A stretch of DNA of 64,000 nt from Carex sylvatica (GCA_964058845.1 CAXKVR010000015.1:186001-250000), one strand, 5' to 3'; shown: positions 21,001 through 32,828, counted from the first letter of the stretch. A program made the numbers and translations. The notes: a model not told the origin generated them from the letters alone.

Positions 21001-23184
21001 AATGGTTCAACAATTAGAGCTATAGTTCAGCATGATGCAAAAGGTATATTGCAATAAATTCTAATTATTTGCCCATAACACTAGTGAGTTGTCTTCTCCT
21101 AAGTCAAAATAAGAAAATAAAAAATTAAGCCAACACATGGCTTTTACTAATTATGGTAACATTCAGATTCAAGTTAATTCATTAAAGGGGTAAATAAGAC
21201 ACTTCTTTTAAGATCTATGCTACAATTTTAATAATCAACAGTTATCGCAAATACACAAAAATCTAGGGTGCAAATTGCAATACAAGGCTGCTATTTGAAA
21301 AATGACAAGATGTTGGGCTTAGTTTGGTTAGCCACTAAGAATAACATTAGAATTATAATTAACAGATTAGAGAGACCTCCAATGACAGCATGGAGAGGAC
21401 TTAAGCCATTGGCATCTTTGACATTGAGATTAGCACCACAGTTGATGAGAGACTTGATGGAATTTGGATCCCCAAAATTAGCTGCAAAACATAATGGTGT
21501 TTTCCCTACAAATAATCATTGAAACAAAAATCAAACAAAAATCCACAAGAGAAAATAGACAAGATGAAAAAGACAACTGACAGAGATGTTGTTCAATTTT
21601 TGGTAAAAGGAGTTGCACAAGTTATGAAATACTTGGTGTAGTTATAAAAATCCCTAAATTGTCTCTGCAACATTGTTCTAAAAAAACCATAGTAGAAGAG
21701 AACTTACAAGCAAATTCAGGACTAAGGAAGTAAAATAAAAGAAATGAGATCTAACCTGAGTGAGCAGTCAAATTCACATCCATCTTCAAATTCTTGATCA
21801 AATACTCACATATCTCTCCATGCCCCAGCCGTGCTGCATAATGGAGAGGTCTATCTCCTTCTTCATCACACAATTCAGAAACTATCTTACCTATTTTTTC
21901 TCTTCTGCTGTTGAATGTACTTTCACCAATTTCTGTATCATTGTTTGTATATACAACTAAATGAGTCTAAAATAAAGGTGCAAGTAAATTGGCACTTTTT
22001 AGATTCAGAAAATTGGATGTCCTATGAAATTGTGCAAGTAAAGCTACTGAATGCATAGGTAAAGCAATCTTTTAAAGTTATTATATAAAGCCAGCAACTA
22101 TATATAATGCTTTGTTTCCTTATGATGGATCTGTCCAGTGAATAGTGTGGGAGAACAACTACTTAGTGCTTAGTGCCCCACGCTCAGCAGGCTGTTAATC
22201 TGGTATCGCGAATTGGTTATTTTTGTATCTTCTCGGCTTTACTTGTAAAAATAAGAAGATAAAGAGGGGATCAATTGCGCCGTGCAATCCTAGTTAGAAT
22301 AAAGAAAACGTGAAATCGAAAGGCTAAAATGCAATGCAATGCACAGAGAAAGCTGTGCTTCACCAAGGATTGACTATCCACCAAATTGATTGTATTGTAA
22401 AAACAGTAACATATAGTACAGTATAGCTACTAAAATTAACTAAACTGGACAAAAATTAAACCTAATTACCTAAAGCTGGACAAAAACAGATTGATCATCA
22501 TCGGTAATACATACAACTGAAATTTTACAAAGAAGCCTCTTAAACTGGAATTTTACTTCAAAGTCCCGCTTCAACTAATTTTTTTCTGGAAACACTATGC
22601 TCATTCTGCCCCAAAATTTCATAGACTAAATTATAAAAAGAGGGAGTGCAAATCTTTTCTCTTTGCTAGGTTTCTCTACGAAAGAGGGAGACTGAGTTGC
22701 TGAATTATAAAGGAGACGTAGTGAAGTAACTACAAGGGAACGCATCTGACGGAGCAAAAAGGAATTAATGGAACTTGTTTTTCAACGCTTCTGATCTGCA
22801 CAAATCATAGCACGTATCAGAAGGACAGGATCGCGATGCACAGTTTTCTCCGTGCAGTGCATTGCATTTTAGCCTTTATTATACTGATCAATGGGAAACA
22901 GAGACATAAGTTCTATTTTCCTTTCAAAACAATTAAAAAACGAAAAAAACACGAAATCGAAAGGTTATGGAAACTCCAGTCCCCATTAGAAGGATAGAAA
23001 CAAAGAAACTCACGCTGAAGCACACGGAGATCTCCTGATCGAGCAGCATTTGCAAACTTTATCGCCGTGCTATAATCTGCAAGTGAGTGTAGATTAGGGA
23101 GGAAGAAACACACGCATATATACAGAGAGATAGTATTATTTTAAATTATAGTATACCTGCAGCAACATTAGCCCGTCTCGCCAT
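18065..23184 (-). pseudogene. Ankyrin-TPR gene, inactivated copy
   Basis: Eleven exons can be matched one to one with the intact paralogue at 32829-38044: 23157-23184, 23014-23076, 21756-21932, 21377-21505, 20696-20836, 20348-20464, 19668-19775, 19035-19189, 18808-18909, 18538-18725, 18065-18138. Most lengths are identical (63, 177, 117, 108, 102 and 74 nt). Lesions: one extra base in exon 5 (141 v 140 nt, destroying a VLL.H.A.PN ankyrin turn), two extra bases plus an in-frame TAG in exon 8 (155 v 153 nt), one base missing in exon 10 (188 v 189 nt), loss of the GT donor after exon 11, and no recognisable exon 12. ATG and most splice sites survive, so it may still be transcribed. Intron 2 carries an inverted-repeat element. 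Confidence 0.85.
22322..22874. mobile_element. Inverted-repeat element in intron 2 of the ankyrin pseudogene
   Basis: Left end ggctaaaatgcaatgcaatg and right end gcattgcattttagcc are inverted; the similarity extends about 37 bp inward through a .agctgtgc segment. No clear target duplication. The interior, 22360-22830, has no coding frame. The element family is not recognised. Confidence 0.65.
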
Positions 23185-23308
23185 TGTCGTACTTGGTATC
23201 CTTTCAATCCAGAAAGAAGAGAAGCAGAGATGGAGAAGTGAAGAGTGGGAGGGAGCAAGAACAAAAGGTAAGAACAACACCTAGAAATACGGACTGGCTT
23301 CAAAATAA

Positions 23309-23464
23309 GGAAATAAATCTGCTGTGATTTAAAGAATCACAGGGACCTGAAATTCAAAATCTACGCGTTCATTTCCCTTCAGGCACGAATCTCAAAACAA
23401 ATAAATGGGTGGATATTGAATTTCAGTCTCCTGTGATTATTTTAATCACAGCAGATTTATTTCC
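23309..23464. mobile_element. MULE-like MITE (156 bp)
   Basis: Terminal inverted repeat ggaaataaatctgctgtgat is perfect at both ends. The 9-bp target duplication TCAAAATAA lies at 23300-23308 and 23465-23473. A 9-bp duplication is the signature of Mutator-like elements. It lies about 125 bp upstream of the ankyrin pseudogene ATG, in its promoter or leader. Confidence 0.85.
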
Positions 23465-23517
23465 TCAAAATAATTTCTCAGTAAGAGTAAAATTTTGAGT
23501 TAATACACCAGTTTTCT

Positions 23518-23728
23518 GGAAACAAATCTGCTGTGATCCGAATTGAATGAACAGTACCCTGAAATCCCTGTTTTTCCAAATCCAACTGTCAATTTATTTT
23601 GAGATGCGTGCACAGAAAAACAGACTGTTTGGAGATGCGTGCACAGAAAAAGTTGAACGGTTAGATTTGAAAAAGCAGGAATTTCACGGTACTGTTCATA
23701 AAATTCGGATCGCAGCAGATTTCATACC
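23518..23728. mobile_element. MULE-like MITE, family 1 (211 bp)
   Basis: Ends ggaaacaaatctgctgtgat and the inverse cgcagcagatttcat, with aatgaacagtac in the left arm mirrored in the right. A perfect 10-bp target duplication CCAGTTTTCT lies at 23508-23517 and 23729-23738. It is the sister of 6445-6654 and shares its terminal core with the 156-bp element only 54 bp away. Confidence 0.85.
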
Positions 23729-23929
23729 CCAGTTTTCTTGACATACTTGTACAGTTGTACATGTCATCCCTTTTATTGAGTTTTGCTGCCGTGTGACCTG
23801 CAGCCTTCGAATGAGCCAAGTTAGACTGCGTAAAATTTATAGGTATGATTTTGGTGGCTGAGAGATTTATTCATTTATTGTACGCTTTCACAATCACAAA
23901 ATGACAAATGACTGGAACTGTTTCGAACG

Positions 23930-24060
23930 AATTCTCATCTTCTGAGACATCTCATATTTTGCGTGACTTTCTGGAAAATCTCAACCGTTCAATTACTTTC
24001 TGTACAAATCTCAAAGCTCAAATAATATTTGGGTGTCTGCGTGCCAAATATGGACCATAC
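23930..24060. mobile_element. Fragment of the tgcgtgac inverted-repeat family
   Basis: Contains gagacatctcatattttgcg, tgactttctggaaaatctca, accgttcaatta and aaatctcaaagc in the same order as the right half (in reverse complement) of the elements at 31785-32240 and 32559-32706. Only one arm is recognised. Confidence 0.5.
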
Positions 24061-25490
24061 TAATACTTATGGCACTGTACAAGACTACAAAATTGCTCTA
24101 ATTCGCAACTCACTCGTTAATAATTTGTTTTAACTCGTTCATTTACAATTTGAGTTAGTTTTAACTCGAATTGGCTGATTCGTTTAATAAATAAACTAAG
24201 TTTGAGTATAGTCCAACTCGCTCATTTATAACTCAAGTTACATAACATGAGTTTGTTGATGCTTATGTACGTACTAAGTTGTTGTATGAAAAATTGTTGG
24301 ATTCTAAATTGTTGTTTGCTTTGAGTATAGATAACTCAAGTTACTATTATCTGTGTTAGATTGTTTGTATTTAGGTAAACTATTACTAGGCCATTTTAAT
24401 TGTTTGTGTATAGATAAATACATACTAGTGTATAACAATACCTAAAAATTTGACTGGTTAAATGAGTTATAAACGAGTTGTGAGTCAACTCGAGTTGATA
24501 ACGAGCTGAATTCAAGTTGGCTCTACAACTTGTTATTATCATCCCAACTCGAGTTGACTTGCTCGTTTATTAAATGAGCTGAGTACAAGTTAGAGATAAC
24601 TCGCTCAAATTCAACTCATTTACAACCCTAGCTCAGTATATGGCATTGAAAAAAAAATTATAAATTATACTCGTGAGTTATGACAATTATACATTTATCA
24701 ACTCGAGTTATGACAATTTATTTCTCTTACTGTGATGTGTAAAAATAATAATTATTAATTATAATTACTTTGTCGTATATAATTGTGTGCAGTTTACTTA
24801 GTCCTAACCTAACCTTTAGAAAAATAATTAATGTATTATATTGATCTTGTTAGTTTAATTAGCATTCAAATAAGACAATTAATATTAAAGCTGCGGTTTA
24901 ACAAATATTTTATTTTGGTACTTCACATTTTATGACAAACAATAACGCAGAGGTCGACACTTTTCAAAATATGGTTAATATTAAAGAAAACAAATAGAGA
25001 AAGAGAAGATAATTAAAGGGAGGGACATAATTATCACTTTTTTGATATGCAAATAATCTCCTCCTTGGAAATCAACAAGAATCATGATATACACAGATAT
25101 TGAATCTTGGAATTGATGATGACGTGCTATAAGTCTACGCACTTTAAAATACAATATTTTTTTTTCTCTTTTTCAAAATGGATTGTTTCTGTAGCCTACC
25201 GAAAAGGCACACGCACACATGTTACTTGCTAATTAAGAAGTTCGCACTTAGAAAAAAATGCTGCCATATTTTAAAAATCTTGATTCCAATATAAAAGAAT
25301 ATAATTCAAAAATCATTTGTTGCTTTTATAATATTAATAATCTACCAAAATATTAATATAAAAAAGTAACTATACTTTTTCTATCTAACATTTCTTTATT
25401 TTTTTTCTCCGACTAACTACTTTTCATTTCTACCTAAAATTATCCATTCTAACTACTTGGTGGTTCCTACAAATTAATTAGCAGATTTTA
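24061..25490. repeat. AT-rich spacer with degenerate aactcgagtt repeats
   Basis: 24090-24720 is filled with variants of aactcgagttg and its near-palindromic relatives (gagttataaacgagttg, gctcgtttattaaatgagct). The remainder is AT-rich with no coding frame. The element type is not recognised. Confidence 0.5.
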
Positions 25491-25499
25491 TCTCCCTTA

Positions 25500-25830
25500 A
25501 TTTATTTCCCCATCGCGCTACTCCCAGCTCCGTCGTCTCTACTCCAACGCCAGCTATGCCGAGATCGGACGGCCTTCTCACACTTTTCCACCTCTACCTC
25601 CGCTTTACAAGAAATTTTCCAGCTCCGCCCCCGCCACCCACCTCCGGCTCAGTCTCTATGCCTCGCCAATAAGCTCTCCCCCTCTCCCACCTCCACCTCC
25701 GCCTCTGCTTTTCCATATTTGCCTGCTGCTTTCGCTCCAGCGGACGCTCTATCGGAGATCCTCCATCACTCCATCCCAATTAAGCACGTCTCCGCCGGGT
25801 TAAATCCATCACTGTCAACCTTCTCAAAGT
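25500..25830 (+). other. C/T-rich island, possible gene fragment
   Basis: A sharp rise in C and CT content in AT-rich DNA, with a plus-strand frame open from about 25520 to a TAA near 25800 that is rich in Pro, Ser and Leu. A ctcaaag|tgagtg context near 25828 looks like an exon end. No protein family is recognised and there is no good start. It could be a captured exon fragment or a decayed promoter-proximal region. Confidence 0.3.
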
Positions 25831-25989
25831 GAGTGCTAAATGGATTGAGTTCAACTAGTTTTGTCTCTGTGGATGCAATTAATCCCTTTCTTGTCTATGT
25901 TTCTCTTTCTCATGCAATAGCAAGTTATTTGCAAAGAACAAAATTTCATTAATAGTGAATTAGGTCAGTGCGTACTAAGTACTAAGAAG

Positions 25990-27700
25990 TGACAGAAAAA
26001 CAAATTATGAAAAAAAAAGTAGAGATGTATGAATGAATACTTTACGTCTATGTACGAATGCTTTACAACTTTGAATACTTGCATGACGAGGTATGCATAC
26101 TTGTGCAACTGACAACTCGAAAGTATGTCATTATGGATCTCATTTGAAAGAGAAAATTATGCAGAAGATGTTTGTAGTTTTAGATTTACAAAATTTCTCA
26201 CAGATCGTTAGAAATATTAGTTAAATTGAATGGAAAAAAAAAACACTTCTGAATACATGTAAAAGATGGATGAGTGATGTGTCCATTTTTTTTTAAAATA
26301 CTTGATATCTTAGATATAAATACTTGTTGTATTATATTAATTCTTGATGTATTATGTATGAATACTTGAGCGCGTCAGTTGCAAAATCTTTTAAATATTA
26401 GACTGTTTTCAAATAATTAGTAGTACCCAGGTAGTTAGTAATTACTCAAGTAGTTAATAACTGAGAGAATGTTACATGGAGATAGCTAGGCACTCTCATA
26501 AAACTTGTAAAATATGGATGAGTGATGTGTTCAGTTTTTATATTTGCACTTGCACGACGATGATGAATACTTTTTCGATAAGGAATGAATACTTGTGCAA
26601 CAAACAACTCAAAAGTATGTCATCATGGATCTCATTTGAAAGATAAAATTATGCAGAAAACATTAGTGATTTTAGATTTGCAAAATTTCTCACCGATCGT
26701 CAGAAATATTGATTAGATTGAACAGAGAAAAAAAACACCTCTAAAAACGTGTAAAAGATGGATGAATGATATGTCCAATTTTTATATTTGCACTTGTACA
26801 ATGAGGATGAATACTTTCTCGATAAGGAATGAATACTTGTGTAACGGATAACTCTGAAGTATGTCATAATGGATCTCATTTGAAATATAATATTATATAG
26901 AAAATAGTCGTGGTTTTAGATTTACAAAATTCCTCACCGATCGTCAGAAATATTGATTAAATTGAATAGAGAAAAAAAATCACCTCTAAAAACGTGTAAA
27001 AGATGGATGAGTAATGTGTCGAATTTTTATATTTGCACTTGCACGACGAAGATGAATACTTGTGCATCGGACAACTCGAAAGTATGTCATCATGGATCTC
27101 ATTTGAAAGATAAGATTATGTAGAAAATATTCATGGTTTTAGATTTGCAAAAGTTCTCACCGGTTGTCAGAAAATATTGATTATATTTAACAGAGAAAAA
27201 AAAAATCTCTAAAAACGTGTAAAAAATGGATGAGTGATGTATCCAGTTTTTATATTTGTAGTTGCACGATGATGATGAATACTTTTTCGATAGGGGATGA
27301 ATACTTGTGCAACAGACAACTCAAAAGTATGTCATAATGGATCTCATTTGAAAGATAAAATTATGTAGAAAATATTCGTGATTTTAAATTTGCAAAATTT
27401 CTCACCGATCGTCAGAAATATTGATTAGATTGAACGGAGAAAAAAAAATCATCTCTAAAAACGTATCCAGCTTTTTTTTAAAATACTTGATATATTAGGG
27501 ATGAATACTTGATATGTTACATATGAATGTTTGATGTGTTATAGATGAATACGTACGCACCAGTTGTAAAAAATTTTAAATATTAGATAGTCCTCAAATA
27601 GTAAGTGGTCCCCTAAGTAGTTAGTAGTTATTGAAGTATTTAATAATTGGAGAATAAATGAGAAATTGTTACGGGAGATAGCTAGGTGCTCCATTTTTTT
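25990..27700 (+). repeat. Tandem repeat array, ~245-bp units with gaatactt motif
   Basis: The landmark ggatctcattt..aa occurs at 26135, 26627, 26871, 27094 and 27339 (spacings 492, 244, 223, 245). Each unit repeats the order acgtgtaaaa.atggatgag, atttgcacttgcacgac, gaatactt, aactc.aaagtatgtcat, ggatctcattt, ttctcaccgatcgtcagaaa and attgattagattgaac. A different unit type (acttgatat.tta, gtagttagtag) occurs at about 26285-26500 and again at 27475-27700. Diverged single copies follow at 28560-28780 and 29040-29230. No coding potential is seen. Confidence 0.8.
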
Positions 27701-29400
27701 TACCATGGCATAATTACTATGTGTAATACGCTATCATGTCATAAATAACTACACGTGTTAATTAACTAGTAGATTACCAAAAGTTTTTTTTTTTTTTGGA
27801 GAAAAGATTACCAAAAGTAAATGTCTTAACCAAATATGACCATATTTTTGTGTCTTTAATTATGTTATTCGAAGTTGTATACCAGGCATCAGAAAAAAGG
27901 GGAAATGAGTGTGTTTGACGTTCATTAGACTCCAGTTTGAGTTTGATGGATTTTGCTTTTGTTCGATCCGTTTTAAAATTCGTACTTTCTTGATATGCAC
28001 AATTATTGAAGTTAACTGGCACGATTATTAAAGCAGCGTGCATGAATCTCAAAGTGAATGGAACGAAAGCAGAATTCATTGAATTCAGATTTGAGTCCGT
28101 ACCCCGGTCCTCAGAAAAATATGGTCGGCTGTGATTTTTCTGATAGAATTATTTATCTTCTTTTTTTAAAATTGATTTGATTTTTTTTCTAAAATAGAAA
28201 TATGGTCAATTTTAAGAATAAAATTTTGACATTTATTTCGCGAGAGGGTAAAAGGCTAAAATTTTAGGGCCCTATAATTGTTTCCCCTTCTCATCTCTCC
28301 ATTATCTTTCAATTTTATTTGTTAAATTTTGTCTACATTTCTCACGATCTACAAAGAATTTTGCGAATCTAAAATCATCTAAGCATTTATATATAGTATT
28401 TTTCACATATGACACTGCTGACATTTAAAAGTATTAATATCAAGTATTACAAGTATTTATATATATGCACTGAAATATTTATACCTATGTGGTCAACTAT
28501 TTTTGTTAGAGAAATATTGACGCAGGGACGATTGGGGAAAGTTGATGAGGAGATGCGGGGTCCACGACTAGAGATAAATACTTACAAGTATAGGTATAAA
28601 TACTTGCACGGTGAGGTATAAATACTTGCGTGACGATGAGCCCAAAAGTATGTCATCATGGATCTCTTTTGAAAGATAAAATTACGTAGAATACGTTCGT
28701 AATTTTAGATTCGCAAAATTTCTCATAGATCGTGAGAAATGTGGATGACATTGAAAAGAAAAACTCATCTCTAAAAACATGTATGATTCTTCTCTCCATA
28801 TAGTTTGAGTAGTCCTTTTATATAGTCATATCAAGTTAGACATGCAAGTATTAATATCTTAGTTTCAAAGTATTAATTTATTATCTTCCAATTATTTATA
28901 CCTATGAATTTAATTAAACTTGGAATACCATAGTGTTTTGAATAAATTTAATTAAACTAGTTAGTTAAGTTAGTTTATGGAAGTTAAAATCTATTTAAGA
29001 GATGGAGGGATGATAGGGAAATGCGAAAATGCGGGTTCACGATTGGGAATAAATACTTACAAGTATAGGTATAAATACTTATGTGGCGATGAGCTCGAAA
29101 ATATGCCATCATAGATCTCATTTGAAAGATAAAATTGCGTAGAATACATTCGTAGTTTTATATTCGTAAAATTTCTCATAGATCATAAAAAATGTGGACG
29201 ACATTGAAAAAAAAAATCACATCTAAAATCTGTTTAAAAAATAGGGGAAGTAGAAGTGAAGGGATTTATATAATTATTCAAAATTATATAGTTTTTTGTT
29301 ACATTAATTAACTGAACTTGAACTAAGAAACAAATTAATTAAAAGACGGATGGCTGTTCGCCGAACACATCATTAATTTAGAACTATGATTTAGTCAAGA
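27701..29400. repeat. AT-rich centre of the inverted locus with dispersed repeat copies
   Basis: Two isolated, diverged copies of the 25990-27700 unit lie at about 28560-28780 and 29040-29230, with the same atgtcatcat.gatctc.tttgaaagata core. The rest is AT-rich without recognisable genes. The midpoint between the two ankyrin gene start codons is at about 28006. Confidence 0.55.
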
Positions 29401-29426
29401 CAAGGATATCACGCATCGATACCAAC

Positions 29427-30112
29427 CAAGGTTCTAAATAGCGTTTATAGCGGTGTAGCGGGGAGACAAAAAAAAAAGCTTTAGCGAATAGCGGAGCTAT
29501 AGCGAAAGCTATTATAAATAGCGTTTTTATATTTAAAAAATTATATTTTATATTTCTACTAATAGTAAAAATGTCTCATCAAGAAAAAAAAATATCAAAT
29601 TAATTAAGAAGTTCTAATATTCATATTAAACCAATACAAAGTTCAAATTATCATTCAAAATATCCCTAATTCAAACACTATCGATATATTTTATATTCAA
29701 AATATACCACTACCATATATTAATGCATGATTCAAAATTTAATTGATATAGCGGTATAGCCCGCACATGTTCCATTGTATTGATATAGCTTGATAAAGTA
29801 AAAAAAAAAAAAATTAATTGATCTAGCGGTATAGCCCGCAAATGTTCCATTGTATTGATATAGCTTGATAAAGTAAAAATAATAATCTAGACATTAAGGC
29901 CCATTAAAATTGCAAAATCATGTTTTCAGAAAAAAAAAAAAAATGCAAAATCATAACCCATGTAGCATAGCGGACCGCTATTGCCGCTACACGCTACGCG
30001 CTATAGCGGACCGCTATTACCGCTATAGCGGCTGTAGCTTGATTAGCGCAGTTTTAGCCCGTAGCTTAGCTTTCTTGCTCCAAAACCGCTATAGCTAGCT
30101 ATTTAGAAGCTT
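29427..30112. mobile_element. Non-autonomous MULE-like element (686 bp)
   Basis: A perfect 9-bp target duplication gataccaac lies at 29418-29426 and 30113-30121. Ends are caaggttctaaatagcg and the inverse gctatttagaagctt, so the inverted repeat core is ttctaaatagc. The interior has many tagcgg/ccgcta boxes near both ends and an internal direct duplication (gcggtatagcccgca.atgttcc at about 29753 and 29826). No transposase. Its many short palindromes allow strong secondary structure. Confidence 0.82.
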
Positions 30113-30121
30113 GATACCAAC

Positions 30122-31784
30122 ACTGCAGTTTTTTAATGATGCTTCTATTTTTGTCATTATCAGTGGTTTGCAAACGGGCTGGACAAAATCCATAGCAGCA
30201 ACGGGTAGAATGGATAGTCGGATACACAGGTACAACACGTACGGGTTCACGGTTTTTTTTTTTTTTTAAACACTGCCCTGCCTGTTTCAAATCCGTGCTC
30301 ATCTCGGGTTTGGGGGCAGGTCGGTCCGGGTTCACAGGTAGGCCGGTCCGGTCTGGATTTGTTTTTCTTTTTTTTTTGTTGGTTTTAAGTGCTTCAATAT
30401 TAGTGCTGAGTTGCATTCAAAGGTTCAAACAATCCATAATTCAATATGTACTCATTTGATTTGTTAAAAATATGTTTTCATCTCAATTTCGAATCGAAGG
30501 TTCGTAAAATATTACAATGCGTACAAATATTATTACGTGTTTATAATTCGACTTTTAAAATATGAATAGTTCAATATCAAATAATGTATATATATAAAAT
30601 TATCAAGTCACATCTTTATAATTACTAAATAAATAAAATTTGTAACTTATATATAAAAATTATTCTTGCGAAAATTTGTATATTTAATCAGCTAAGTACA
30701 AATCTATTTATTTATTTCTTTACACAAGTTATTTTATTTAATTTTCTAATTCTCATTCTAATTATATAGTTTCATAATTTATTTATATATTGAAATTTTT
30801 AATTTATATTTTAAGTTGATAATATATTTTCTAAACGTTCATTTTAAATTGATAATATATTTTCTAAACGTTCATAACCCAACCATAATTCAATTGCGTT
30901 ATTAGTAATTTTTCAATCTTCAATGTCATCTCTAAAAATCAAGGAAGTAATATCAATATCGAATTAAAAAAATTTAACCGGGCGTTAATCTGAACAATAA
31001 ATTATATTATTTATATAAGGGATATTCTCTAACTTTTTTAAACCAATTTTGTTGGGAACTTTTCACAAGAATGATACAACTTTTCAACATAAGGGATATT
31101 TACAAGAATGATACAACTTATCACACCAGAACGATACAAATTTTTACACCGTCAGTGATAAGGGTGCGAAACTTATCCAAAGGAACATTTTCATCCAAAG
31201 AGTTTGATACAGTAAGAAGTCTTTTCATTTTTACAGAATATCTTATACAAATAAGAAATTCAATTTTTTTTTTTCTGAAATCTAAATCCAGCATACAACA
31301 TGTTATTTGAAATCTCAATTTTTCCTAATGGAAGCATCCATTGTTTTCTCCTTAATATGCAATATACAACAATTTAATTTCGTTATTAATAAATTTGTTG
31401 TATGATTATAAAGATTTCCTCTATTATAGATAAATTTAATTTTTAATACTAGTAATTATTAATTAATTGATTTATTTATAATAAAAAATTGTAATATCAT
31501 ATAGAAAATTTATTAACTCATGAAACTAAAATTGATATTTAATTATATTTTTATGAAGCAGGTTTTTACTTATATTAAACTATGTTATTTTCAATTTTAC
31601 ATTTCTAAATAAACCAATTAATTCCATCCTAATGAAGGCTTCCATTTTTAAGTAAACGGAGAAAAATTTACAATGGAATGGAAAGAAAGATCTTACTTCT
31701 CATTAAAGAGCCATTAATTTGCCGTATGAATTGATTAGCATCAAACAGTGCTTATCACCCTTTGGACAAAGATAGTTCTAACTT
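30122..31784. other. AT-rich intergenic, no gene recognised
   Basis: 30220-30370 contains cggtccgg/gggttca words in a short GC-richer patch. 30815-30875 holds a duplicated ttgataatatattttctaaa. No coding frame is recognised. Confidence 0.5.
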
Positions 31785-32240
31785 TTGCGTGACCGACGTA
31801 TCCGGTGTCTATTCAGGAGCAGGGGCGGAACTAGAAAATTTAAATAGGAGGGACTAATTTATAAAATGTAATATATGAAAAAACACAAAAAAATTGTGGT
31901 TAATGAAAATGAACCCATGACCTCACACATAACAACTAGAACTCAAACCACTATACTACCAACAAATATTTAATATTTTATAAGGAGTACTAGACTATAA
32001 AAGTTAAAAACACTAAAAAATTTAACTAAAATTTAATATACATAATTAAGAATTTTAAAATCATAGCGTGACTTAGCACTCTTGATCTATACATAAATCT
32101 GCCCCTGTTCAGAGGTGATGTAGGGTCAGTATTATGTGTGCTTTGAGATTCGTGCAGAACGTATATAAACGGTTGAGATTTTCTATAAAGTCACGCAAGG
32201 TTTGAGATATCTCAGAGGATACGAATTCAAGCACGTGAAA
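31785..32240. mobile_element. tgcgtgac inverted-repeat element carrying a nested hAT MITE
   Basis: The left part (acttttgcgtgaccgacgt) and right part (gtcacgcaaggtttgagata) match the undivided element at 32559-32706. The intervening 31820-32107 is an insertion absent from that sister copy. Confidence 0.72.
31820..32107. mobile_element. hAT-type MITE nested in another repeat (288 bp)
   Basis: Ends CAGGGGCGGAACTAG and ATCTGCCCCTG, the well-known plant hAT terminal inverted repeat CAGGGGCGGA. The flanks ttcaggag (31812-31819) and ttcagagg (32108-32115) are an imperfect 8-bp target duplication, the hAT length. The sister repeat at 32559 shows the site without the insertion. On the minus strand the interior has tRNA-like Pol III words (agtatagtggtttgag, then gtcatgggttc). 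Confidence 0.8.
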
Positions 32241-32558
32241 GGCTACTTACACAGTTACACTCAACTGTAGCAGCTGAAACGTAGAAGTATGTAAAGAGAA
32301 ATGGTGCACTGAGTACCACACTACACCTATGTCTTTTTGTCGTTTGTGATGAGAAATTACTTTAACAGATCGGTTGTTCGGTGTACCCTACCTAAACCGA
32401 CATAGGAACATTCCATTCCATACACTGTAGACCATAGTCGGTGCTGTACCCTGTAGGCATGTACATAAATCAACATCACGGTTTAAAACTATTTCGTAGA
32501 CCATGTCTACACTCAACTGACAGCGTCCTCCCTAAAACCCAAAGCCTCTTTGTCTCGA

Positions 32559-32706
32559 GAGATATCTCAACTTTTGCGTGACCGACGTGTCCGGTGCCTA
32601 TTCGGGGGTGATGTAGGGGCAGTATTATGTTCGCTTTGAGATTCGTGTATAGCGTATTTAAACGGTTGGGATTTTTCATAAAGTCACGCAAAGTTTGAGA
32701 TATCTC
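32559..32706. mobile_element. tgcgtgac inverted-repeat MITE beside the ankyrin gene start
   Basis: Left arm gagatatctcaacttttgcg and right arm cgcaaagtttgagatatctc form a terminal inverted repeat of about 24 bp. It ends about 120 bp upstream of the ATG at 32829, so it lies in the promoter or leader of the ankyrin-TPR gene. Confidence 0.75.
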
Positions 32707-32828
32707 AGAGGATACGAATTCTCTTGTCTCACTCTCTCAGCACTCTTTCTTTTCCTTTTCCTGTCTGCTTCTCGGACAAGCCTTCTCTTTGTGCTAAACT
32801 GTTAATAGAAAGGAAAAGAAACATAACA

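Noticed and set aside
25990..27700. CRISPR-like array
   Set aside because: Eukaryotic DNA; units are ~245 bp, diverged throughout, with no repeat-spacer pattern.
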